The position numbers were made by a program, and so were the translations under genes. A stretch of 7,022 nt of DNA from Pseudomonadota bacterium. GTDB taxonomy: Bacteria; Myxococcota_A; UBA796; SXON01. The notes beneath the pieces were generated by a model. The model saw only the letters and a program-made list of their open reading frames with translations. It did no database searches and had not been told where the DNA came from. Positions 1 through 6,009 of this stretch are shown piece after piece; position 1 is the first letter of the stretch; every line of letters starts with the position of its first letter. Location: NCBI GenBank assembly GCA_005776735.1, contig SXOM01000461.1:1-7022 (forward strand), read 5' to 3'.

Positions 1-111
1 CCGAAGCGCGGCGAGGCTGCACCGCGCCGCGCGCCGCGGGGCGAGGCTGCCGCCTTCGGGACGGTCGCGCCGCGGCGCCCCCACCGACACACCCCGTCAT
101 CGCGGGGGGAT
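1..111. repeat. GC-rich leader with direct and inverted repeats upstream of the nuclease gene
   Basis: No gene is seen here. The 11-mer GGCGAGGCTGC occurs exactly at 10-20 and 40-50, a 30-nt spacing. CCGAAG at 1-6 is matched by its inverse CTTCGG at 54-59. The block TCGGGACGGTCGCG at 56-69, followed by GCGCCCCC, closely resembles part of the palindrome at 5877-5936. A small stem, CCCCG (92-96) with CGGGG (103-107), lies immediately before the start codon of the next gene and could affect its translation. The region may hold that gene's promoter, but I see no convincing -10/-35 pair. The repeat may continue beyond the window edge. Confidence 0.45.
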
Positions 112-1191
112 ATGCCGCGACGTATGCGGTACGCCGAACGCGCACGAATCCGACAGGCCCAGTTCCGGCGGACGCTCCCCGAAGCGGCCCGAACGCCTAC
201 GGACGCGCTCGGCCTGCGCCACGGGCACCTGCTCACGCTCGGCGCCGAGCTGCACAACCTCGCGCCGTCCATCCGGGGCGACGACGGCGTGGTGCCGTTC
301 TTCCGGGCCCGCGGCATCCAGTGGTGGACGAGCAGCGCCAGCGGCGACGTCGGCCAGGGTCACCCGACGCGCAACCTCGCCAGCTCCCAGGTCGCGTGTG
401 TCAACGTGCTCTTCCCCCTCGCGGCCGAACCGGCGGCGCTCCTGGCGTTCGCGCGGGCGATCGATCCCGAGATCACCGAACTGGTGCCGATCCCCGATCC
501 GCGCGACAACCCCCCGTCCTTGGTCGACTTCGAGTGGGTGGGGTGGAGCGCCCCGCTCGAAGGCGGTCGCATCACGCGCGGCGCCAACCAGACCAGTACC
601 GACGCGCTGATCGTGGGCCGCACGCCCCGCGGCGTGCGCGCGCTCGTGATCGAGTGGAAGTACACCGAAGCGTACCGCTCCCCCCAAGACAAGGGTGCGG
701 GCGATTCGGGTCGGACGCGCCTTGATCGCTACACCGATCGTTACCACGCCGCGGACTCGAGCTTCCGCGGCGACGTGCCGCTCCCCGAACTCTTGTTCGA
801 GCCCTACTACCAACTGATGCGCCTGCGGTTGTTGGCCGACGAGGTCGTGCGCTCCGGCCTGTCGCCCACCCTCCCGGTTGCGGACGCCACCGTCGTCGTG
901 GTCGCGCCCAGCGCGAACGAGGACTACCTGCGCCCGTGGCCGGCCACGCCGTTGGCACGGCGCTTTCCCGAAGCGCAGACCGTGGTCGAGGTGCTCCAAG
1001 GGCTGGCCAAGGACCCCGCCACGTTCCGCTTCGTCGACGTGGACGTGGCGCGACACGCCGCATTCGAGCCGATGTTCGCCGCCGGAAAGTTGGAGTGGTC
1101 CAACTACCTCGCGGCCCGCTACGGGGGCGACATCCGGCCGCCCGACTGGTCGCCCGCGACCCCGCCGCCGCTGTCCTGGCGTCGCTCCTGA
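112..1191 (+). CDS. PGN_0703-like putative restriction endonuclease (PD-(D/E)XK type)
   Basis: A 359-residue protein resembling the family annotated as PGN_0703 putative restriction endonucleases, presumed Mg2+-dependent DNA-cleaving enzymes. Two family-like segments are visible. The first is NLASSQVACVNVLFPL at about residues 88-103. The second is RGANQTSTDALIVG followed by VIEWKYTEAY (about 156-188). In it D164 and the E181-W-K183 pair fit the D...ExK catalytic core of PD-(D/E)XK nucleases, and E186 lies just after. A YQLMRLRLLAD helix at about 233-243 resembles the conserved helix after the core. There is no signal peptide, so it should be cytoplasmic. The start is uncertain: ATG 112 has a G-run only 1 nt upstream, and in-frame ATG 124 has it 13 nt upstream. 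No methyltransferase or other defence gene is adjacent, so a restriction role is inferred from family resemblance only. Confidence 0.8.
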   Translation: MPRRMRYAERARIRQAQFRRTLPEAARTPTDALGLRHGHLLTLGAELHNLAPSIRGDDGVVPFFRARGIQWWTSSASGDVGQGHPTRNLASSQVACVNVLFPLAAEPAALLAFARAIDPEITELVPIPDPRDNPPSLVDFEWVGWSAPLEGGRITRGANQTSTDALIVGRTPRGVRALVIEWKYTEAYRSPQDKGAGDSGRTRLDRYTDRYHAADSSFRGDVPLPELLFEPYYQLMRLRLLADEVVRSGLSPTLPVADATVVVVAPSANEDYLRPWPATPLARRFPEAQTVVEVLQGLAKDPATFRFVDVDVARHAAFEPMFAAGKLEWSNYLAARYGGDIRPPDWSPATPPPLSWRRS

Positions 1192-1201
1192 CCGACCGGA
1201 G

Positions 1202-1231
1202 GCCGCAGGCGGGAGGCGGGAGGCCTACGGC
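1202..1231. terminator. Hairpin between convergent genes, likely bidirectional terminator
   Basis: GCCGCAGGC at 1202-1210 pairs with GCCTACGGC at 1223-1231, giving 8 of 9 base pairs with one C/A mismatch. The 12-nt loop is GGGAGGCGGGAG. It begins 11 nt after the nuclease stop codon and spans the TAG stop of the opposing NTF2-like gene. The position between convergent genes fits a shared terminator. There is no T-run on either strand, so intrinsic termination is not assured. Confidence 0.4.
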
Positions 1232-1719
1232 GCTTCGTCCCCGCCCGGCAGCACCTCGGCATCGGAGCGCACCGCGCGCGTGACGAGCCAGTCGTCCCCG
1301 TGCTTTCGCAGATCCACCTCCAGGTGCCAGGCATCGGCGTCCACCGGCAACACGTCGGTGATGCTCGTGGAGTTCTCCGCGAGGAAGGCGTCGAAGCTCG
1401 CGTGCGCTTCGTCGCCGCGCACCTCGACCGCCACCTCGCCGAGAAGGACGAAGATCGGTCCGCGCCGCAAGAACTGCCGGGCCAGGAGCGCCCGCACCAT
1501 CGACGTGTCCGCCGCATTGCCGTTGTTCTCGGCGGTGAAGTCGTCGCTCAGTGGTGCCGTGACGCGTCCGAGGTCGGCGGCCTCGGCGCCCGCGACCACC
1601 TCGTCGATGACCGCCCGCACCCGTGCCTCCTCGGAGCCCGCCGGCCACCACAGGTAGCCCGCACCGCCGAGCAGCAACAGCAGCGCCAGGACCACGGCGG
1701 TGACGCGAGGAGCGGACAT
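1225..1719 (-). CDS. Membrane-anchored NTF2-like (SnoaL/DUF4440-type) protein
   Basis: A 164-residue protein. Residues 7-25 form one hydrophobic segment (VTAVVLALLLLLGGAGYLWW region), predicted to be an uncleaved membrane anchor. The rest would then face the periplasm. Residues about 30-155 have the cone-fold pattern of nuclear transport factor 2-like proteins: an initial helix with VRAVIDEVVAGAEAADLGRV, then LSDDFTAENNG, a second helix ending ARQFLRRG, and beta strands finishing with DDWLVTRAVRS. The pattern is commonly annotated in bacteria as a nuclear transport factor 2 family protein; the ligand or enzymatic role is unknown and no catalytic residues can be assigned. It starts 9 bp after the stop of the upstream MopE/FG-GAP gene, with a weak GAAGG ribosome site, so the two are probably one operon. 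Confidence 0.8.
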   Translation of the reverse strand: MSAPRVTAVVLALLLLLGGAGYLWWPAGSEEARVRAVIDEVVAGAEAADLGRVTAPLSDDFTAENNGNAADTSMVRALLARQFLRRGPIFVLLGEVAVEVRGDEAHASFDAFLAENSTSITDVLPVDADAWHLEVDLRKHGDDWLVTRAVRSDAEVLPGGDEAP

Positions 1720-1728
1720 CGGCCTTCG

Positions 1729-3351
1729 CTAATCCGGTCCCCCGAGCAGCACCCACCCGGCGAAGTTCGCCGAGCCGTCCGACCACGCCTCGCCGCCGAC
1801 GACCAGGTCATCGAAGCCGTCGCCGTTGGTGTCCCCGGCGCCGACGCTCCACGCCTGCGCGGCATCGGCGCCGCCCAGGTCCCCGAACCGCAGGTCGCCG
1901 CCGATCTCACGGCTGCCGGCGAACGGGCCATATTCCAGGTACACCGACGAGAGGCTGGCGCCGGCCAGCGCCAGGTCGAGCGCCCCGTCCCCGTCGACGT
2001 CGAGCAGCACCGCGCCGTCGGGGGCCGCGCGCCCATCGGTGAGTACCAGCAACGCGGACGGGTCGTAGGTGACGGCCCCCTTCGCGTCGGCCGTCGCCAG
2101 GTGCACCTCGGCGGAGACGTCCGGCGTCGAACCTGCTCCGTTCACGAAGCCGACGAGGAGTATCTCCTCCCTCCCGTCGTCGTCCAGGTCGGCCGCGAGC
2201 GTTCGGTTGACCCACGAGAAGCCCCCGGCGCCGGACGAAGCGCCGAGCTGGACGTCCGGCTTCCGCATGTCTTGAACGGGGGTGATCGGTCCGAAGTACA
2301 GGTCGACCGTGTACCCGCGCGCGAGGAGGAGCTCGGCGGCGCCGTCCCCGTCGAGGTCGCTCACCGGAACGGCCTCCAGCGGAGTGCTCCAGTTGTCCGC
2401 CCCGCGGTAGGACGATCCGAACAGTGGCAGGGAGCTCGTGGCCACCGTGCCGGTGAGGTCGGCCGGCGCCAGTCGCACCTCGTCCCAGGGGGCCCAGGTG
2501 TACATTGCCGTGGACAACACGATGACCCCCGGGTCGCCCGGGAGGATCGCGAAGCTGTTGCCGTGAGTGCCCTCCTCGCCCAGGAGGACCAGGTCGGGTG
2601 CGACGAGCACGCCGCCCGGCGCCACCGCCGTCCACCAATACAACGTGTAGCCTCGATCCACCAAGAGGCCGCCCTGCCCGTCGGTCCACCCCGGGCCCGT
2701 CCAACCATCTTCGAACGCCAGGATGGAGGCAGCCGCGACGTCGACCCGGCGGTCCCCCGTCGCCGGGCCGCGGAGGGCGAGGACCCCGTCGCCCGTGTCA
2801 CAATCGTAGGGGCTCACCACGTCGTCCAGCCCGTCGCCCTCCACGTCGAGCACCGTGACCACGCCGAACGCGCCCCACCCCGCACAGTCGGCCTCCAGGA
2901 CCGCATCCGCGGCGTCGGTGGGCCACACCCCCGTCGGCGCGGACCGGCAAGCGTCGTCGATCAGGCCGTCGCAGTCCTGGTCGACGTCGTCGCACTGCTC
3001 GACGACACCCGGCGCGACGGCGGCCTCGGCGTCGTCGCAGTCCCCAGGGAGCGGCGCCAGCGTACCCTCCACGCACCCGGACACCCACGCTCCAGTGCCG
3101 TAGCCGTCCGCATCCGCGTCGGGGTACCCGGCGACGGCGTCCACGAGGTCGGGGTCTTCGGCGTCGAACCAGCCGTCGCAATCGTCGTCCAGCCCATTGC
3201 ACACCTCGGCCGCACCCGGATGGACGGCGGCGGCGCGGTCGTCACAGTCCGATCGCGACGGCGCACCGTCGCCGTCGTGGTCGACCGGCGGCCGGTCCGG
3301 CAAGGTCGCCGGTCCGACCGTCGCACAACCGAGCGTGAACAAGAGCCACAT
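1729..3351 (-). CDS. MopE-repeat / FG-GAP beta-propeller surface lipoprotein
   Basis: A 540-residue secreted protein. The leader MWLLFTLGC is very short and ends in a candidate lipidation Cys9. Two MopE-type putative metal-binding repeats follow at about 24-66 and 78-135, marked by DxDxDG, SDCDD or GDCDD, and CNGLDDDCDG or DQDCDGLIDDAC. These usually bind calcium and occur as spacers in myxobacterial surface proteins. The remainder carries five FG-GAP/VCBS-like blades with DxDxDG loops near residues 168-180, 331-344, 387-401, 449-463 and 506-519, suggesting an integrin-like beta-propeller. The start is firm: an in-frame TAG lies 24 nt upstream at 3373-3375, with no ATG, GTG or TTG between. 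A G-run 7 nt before ATG may serve as a weak ribosome site. An adhesion or scaffold role is inferred; no catalytic domain is visible. It heads an operon with the NTF2-like gene. Confidence 0.88.
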   Translation of the reverse strand: MWLLFTLGCATVGPATLPDRPPVDHDGDGAPSRSDCDDRAAAVHPGAAEVCNGLDDDCDGWFDAEDPDLVDAVAGYPDADADGYGTGAWVSGCVEGTLAPLPGDCDDAEAAVAPGVVEQCDDVDQDCDGLIDDACRSAPTGVWPTDAADAVLEADCAGWGAFGVVTVLDVEGDGLDDVVSPYDCDTGDGVLALRGPATGDRRVDVAAASILAFEDGWTGPGWTDGQGGLLVDRGYTLYWWTAVAPGGVLVAPDLVLLGEEGTHGNSFAILPGDPGVIVLSTAMYTWAPWDEVRLAPADLTGTVATSSLPLFGSSYRGADNWSTPLEAVPVSDLDGDGAAELLLARGYTVDLYFGPITPVQDMRKPDVQLGASSGAGGFSWVNRTLAADLDDDGREEILLVGFVNGAGSTPDVSAEVHLATADAKGAVTYDPSALLVLTDGRAAPDGAVLLDVDGDGALDLALAGASLSSVYLEYGPFAGSREIGGDLRFGDLGGADAAQAWSVGAGDTNGDGFDDLVVGGEAWSDGSANFAGWVLLGGPD

Positions 3352-3379
3352 CGGAGCACCCCCCGCCCCCTCCTAACCC

Positions 3380-3410
3380 TTGCGGCCCGGTCGGCCCTGC
3401 GTGCTACGCT
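3380..3410 (+). promoter_or_regulatory. Putative extended -10 promoter for a leaderless transcript
   Basis: TGC-TACGCT at 3402-3410 fits an extended -10 element (TGnTAnnnT). TTGCGG at 3380-3385 could be a loose -35 with a long 19-nt spacer. The -10 ends 6 nt before the ATG at 3417, so transcription would begin at or next to the start codon. No Shine-Dalgarno is present. The 65-bp gap 3352-3416 must also hold the promoter of the divergent gene starting at 3351, where no clear elements are seen. Confidence 0.35.
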
Positions 3411-3416
3411 CGCGGG

Positions 3417-4895
3417 ATGTGGACCCTGCTCGCCGCTTCGCTCGGCTGCACCCCCGTCACGCAGCCTCCGCTCGGGGGCACCACCCACTTCGACCCGGCT
3501 TCGGGCACCACCCTCACCGACGAGGGCGCGGCGGTGTCGGTGGTGGGCCTCGACGACGTCGAGGTATGCGTCGCGGTGGACGTGGGCGACCCCGGCTACG
3601 GGTCGACCTGCGCGGAGGTGCTCGGGGCCGAGCGCACCGTGCCGCTGACATGTGGCTTCCATGTCGTGACCATCCGGTGGGGCGACGGCGAGGCCGACAC
3701 CGAGGAGGCAAACTACCTCGTCGATTCGCCCTCCTGTGCTGACGCCGGGGGCTGGGCCACCCTGTGGCAGAACGACGAGCTGGTCGTTGCATTGGTGGCC
3801 ATCAAGGACGACCTCACCTGCCGGATGAACGGGTGCGAGAACCCCTCCGGCGTGGGCGACTGGAGCACCGACTGCGGGAGCGGAAGTGTGGCCTGGCACG
3901 TCAGCCTCGACGGGCTGCGCGCGATCTCCACGTTCCGCTACGCGGCCTGCACGGCCGCCACGACGATCCAGGTGCACGACCCGGCCGACCCGTGGTGGGA
4001 AGATGAAGCGGCGGTGGTGCCGCTGGAGGTCACGCTCACCCTCGACGGCACCTTCACCCAAGACACCGACTTCGACGGGAACGGGACCGAGACGGGCACC
4101 GTGCAGGTGTCGGGCGACTTCGACGGGGCGGTCGCCTCGGTCATCCAGATCGACGACGCGGCCCGGGGCGGCGGCTGGTTCGAAGCGGGGTGCGCCGCGG
4201 GCCCGGTGCCGGGCGAGGTCTGTGCGCCCGGCGAAGCGATGATCCGCTACGACTACCCGGACTGGAGCTGCCACGGGAGCATCTGCCCCGAGCCCGGCGA
4301 CCCGCCGGTCGAGGAGGGCACCGACGCCGACGGCGACGGTGTCGTCGACGCCGACGACGTCTGCCCCGACGTCTTCGACCCCTTCCAACTCGACAGCGAC
4401 GGAGACGGCGTGGGCGACCTGTGCGACCTGGAGCCCGGGTGGTGGGGGATCCAGTTCGAAACCGACGGCCGCTGCCTCGTCGCCGGCACCGGCGGGGACG
4501 TGTCGTCCACGACCTCGTGCATCGCCTCCGACCCGGGCCAACAGTGGGAGGTCGGCGAGGTGGGCGGGGCGTACATGTTCAAGAGCCGCTTCAACGGGGC
4601 ATGTTTGAGCCACACCGACGCGTGGCTCGGCCCGTGGACCGTGGTGACCGCCACCTGCGACGAGGCCGACCCGTTTCAGCAGTGGAGCTACGAGTGGTAC
4701 GACCAGGGCGGGCTGAGCGCGGCGTGGCCGGGCCGGCTCCACGCCACCTCCGACGACTTCTGCGCCTACACCGACTTCACGGGCAACGTGTACGGCACCA
4801 TCGCGAACTGCAGCCTCGCGGGCACGGAGTCCAACCGGAAGGTGGGGATCTTCCCCTACGGCGACCTGGCCGCCACACCGATCGCACCCGGCTGA
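3417..4895 (+). CDS. Secreted lipoprotein with thrombospondin type-3 segment and ricin-like beta-trefoil
   Basis: A 492-residue protein. MWTLLAASLGC is a short hydrophobic leader ending at candidate lipidation Cys11. Residues about 20-280 are Cys-rich, strand-forming sequence with no family I recognise; a DFDGNGTETG loop at about 218-227 looks calcium-binding. Residues 303-337 are a thrombospondin type-3 repeat pair (DADGDGVVDADDVCPD, then DSDGDGVGDLCD), a calcium-binding linker. Residues about 342-475 resemble a ricin-type beta-trefoil lectin domain, with QQW at 375-377 and 421-423 (the QxW motif) and paired Cys around GRCL, TSCI, GACL and ATCD. A carbohydrate-binding surface role is therefore inferred. 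The N-terminal region could hold an enzymatic activity that I cannot identify. The gene is divergent from the MopE/FG-GAP operon and ends 9 bp from the convergent copper monooxygenase gene. Confidence 0.85.
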   Translation: MWTLLAASLGCTPVTQPPLGGTTHFDPASGTTLTDEGAAVSVVGLDDVEVCVAVDVGDPGYGSTCAEVLGAERTVPLTCGFHVVTIRWGDGEADTEEANYLVDSPSCADAGGWATLWQNDELVVALVAIKDDLTCRMNGCENPSGVGDWSTDCGSGSVAWHVSLDGLRAISTFRYAACTAATTIQVHDPADPWWEDEAAVVPLEVTLTLDGTFTQDTDFDGNGTETGTVQVSGDFDGAVASVIQIDDAARGGGWFEAGCAAGPVPGEVCAPGEAMIRYDYPDWSCHGSICPEPGDPPVEEGTDADGDGVVDADDVCPDVFDPFQLDSDGDGVGDLCDLEPGWWGIQFETDGRCLVAGTGGDVSSTTSCIASDPGQQWEVGEVGGAYMFKSRFNGACLSHTDAWLGPWTVVTATCDEADPFQQWSYEWYDQGGLSAAWPGRLHATSDDFCAYTDFTGNVYGTIANCSLAGTESNRKVGIFPYGDLAATPIAPG

Positions 4896-4904
4896 ACGGC
4901 GCCC

Positions 4905-5843
4905 TCACCCGCCCCAGAGCACGCCGTCGCTGGTCTCGACCACCTCGCACGCCGCCGTCATCGAGAACGGGGTGAAAACGACGGCCATGTTGCACATCTC
5001 GTCGGTCGACTCCAGACCGTAGTGCGTGGTCTCGTCGGTGTCGTTGAACCACGTGCACGACCACTCGAACCCCGTGCCCGCCGGCGTGACGAGGCCGGGA
5101 TTGTATTGTTCGATCATCGGGTCGTGCCAGTCCTTGTTGGAATAGAACACCTCCCCGGTGGTGGTACCATCGAAGGGGGCGATCGTGAACTCGACGCCCT
5201 TGGCGTGGGTGTGCGACGCGAGGAACTGCACCTCCACGTCTTCGTTCATGACACACCGCGACCACTCGGTCTTGGTCTCGCCCGCCGGGATTTCGATGGT
5301 CTCATCGCGGACGCTCCCGCCCCAGATCCCGTCGACCACGTCGGCCTCCGCCATCGTGTAGCCGTTGATGTACGAGTAGAGCGGCACCTCCTCCAACGTG
5401 GCGTTGACGTAGTGCACCTCGTGCAACAGTTGGATTCCCGCCGGCAGCATCGCCGCGACCCCGTCGGGCAGCGTGAGCGTCCCCTCGGCGTCGCCCTGGT
5501 TGCCGAACATCATCACCGCGTCCTCCATCGCCGCGGTCTGGCCGTACAGCTCCGCGCAATCGTACGTGCCCGGCACGAGCGGTTCCTCGGCCAGGTAGGT
5601 CGTCGAGAGCGTGAGGTGGTGGGTCCCTTCGTTCTCGAGGAACTCGACGGAGTGGACGTACGACGGCTCGGTCGTGGGCAAATCGTAGACCGAGCAGAGC
5701 CACACCTCGGTGCTGGGCGGGGCGGTGCCGAACATCGACACCTGGAACCCCTCCCCCTCGGCGGGCGGCTCGAGCACCGGGAGCTCGGACGCGTCGCCGG
5801 CGGTATCGGTGGGGACGGTGCAGGCCAGGAAGAGGGCGAACAT
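4905..5843 (-). CDS. PHM/DBH-like copper type II monooxygenase lipoprotein
   Basis: A 312-residue protein from the chosen ATG. MFALFLAC gives a very short leader ending at Cys8, followed by a flexible Thr/Asp/Glu/Pro-rich linker. The rest aligns by eye with the catalytic core of peptidylglycine alpha-hydroxylating and dopamine beta-monooxygenases. These use two coppers and ascorbate to hydroxylate C-H bonds. Expected ligands are visible: THHLTL (H75, H76) and HEVHYVN (H144) for CuH, then SHTHAKG (H211, H213) and DEMCN (M283) for CuM. VWLCSVYDLP near 47-56 matches the YxCxxxxLP opening strand, and CTWFN near 263-267 precedes the Met. The length is close to a minimal PHM core. The substrate is unknown. 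A longer frame reaches GTG at 5993, but its first 50 residues cross a palindrome and look non-coding; no clear ribosome site precedes ATG 5843. An exported location fits copper loading. Confidence 0.88.
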   Translation of the reverse strand: MFALFLACTVPTDTAGDASELPVLEPPAEGEGFQVSMFGTAPPSTEVWLCSVYDLPTTEPSYVHSVEFLENEGTHHLTLSTTYLAEEPLVPGTYDCAELYGQTAAMEDAVMMFGNQGDAEGTLTLPDGVAAMLPAGIQLLHEVHYVNATLEEVPLYSYINGYTMAEADVVDGIWGGSVRDETIEIPAGETKTEWSRCVMNEDVEVQFLASHTHAKGVEFTIAPFDGTTTGEVFYSNKDWHDPMIEQYNPGLVTPAGTGFEWSCTWFNDTDETTHYGLESTDEMCNMAVVFTPFSMTAACEVVETSDGVLWGG

Positions 5844-5876
5844 GGGCGGTCCGAAGAAGGAGACCGAGTAACCGGG

Positions 5877-5936
5877 GGGGGCGCGCCGCGACGGTCCCGA
5901 TCGCTTCGCTCGCGGCCCAAGCCGCGGCGCGCCCCC
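5877..5936. repeat. 60-nt palindromic element with perfect 14-bp arms
   Basis: GGGGGCGCGCCGCG at 5877-5890 is exactly complementary in inverse to CGCGGCGCGCCCCC at 5923-5936. The 32-nt interior contains GATCGCTTCGCTCGC, which can form a smaller, imperfect stem. It lies between two divergent genes, 34 nt upstream of the copper monooxygenase start. It could be a REP-like intergenic repeat, an operator or a strong structure in the 5' leader. Parts of its arms resemble 56-82 at the left end of the window. Confidence 0.7.
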
Positions 5937-5952
5937 GCGCCCTGCGGGCGCG
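5936..5952. repeat. Compact GC hairpin beside the palindrome
   Basis: CGCGCCC (5936-5942), loop TGC (5943-5945) and GGGCGCG (5946-5952) form a perfect 7-bp stem with a 3-nt loop. It directly abuts the larger palindrome. It has no T-run, so it is not a typical terminator, and both flanking genes read away from it. Confidence 0.55.
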
Positions 5953-6009
5953 CTGCACACCGGGCCGGTGCCGCTGCCCGTCGACGTGGCCACGCGTTAC
6001 CCCTCTCCC

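Larger units (their letters stand above)
5844..6009. other. Divergent intergenic region between the copper monooxygenase and an unknown gene
   Basis: This 166-bp region must contain start signals for both flanking genes. It is dominated by the palindrome at 5877-5936 and the adjacent hairpin at 5936-5952, listed separately. On the minus strand, TCGGGACCGTCGCG (5900 to 5887) lies 43 nt before the monooxygenase ATG. A near-identical block lies 42 nt before the nuclease ATG at 112. On the plus strand, TACCCC at 5998-6003 sits 6 nt before ATG 6010. That spacing equals the -10-to-ATG spacing at 3417, but this sequence is a poor -10. Confidence 0.5.

Noticed and set aside
1208..1224. Tandem GGCGGGA units as a CRISPR-like or satellite repeat
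   Set aside because: Only two short units exist and they are explained by the hairpin loop between convergent genes.
572..1786. Minus-strand open frame of 404 codons
   Set aside because: It overlaps the nuclease gene in antisense and the NTF2-like gene in another frame; it is almost entirely Arg, Ala and Gly.
1300..3648. Very long plus-strand open frame of 782 codons
   Set aside because: It lies antisense to the MopE/FG-GAP and NTF2-like genes; its translation is Arg/Val/His-rich with no domain. It is an artefact of high GC opposite a real gene.
2961..4742. Minus-strand open frame of 593 codons
   Set aside because: It is antisense to the TSP3/lectin gene and partly overlaps the MopE gene in another frame; its composition has no domain sense.
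5844..5993. N-terminal extension of the copper monooxygenase from GTG 5993
   Set aside because: The added 50 residues are low-complexity Gly/Pro/Arg/Ala translated through a perfect palindrome; ATG 5843 gives a leader like those of the two other secreted proteins. The basic stretch before MFALFLAC leaves slight doubt.
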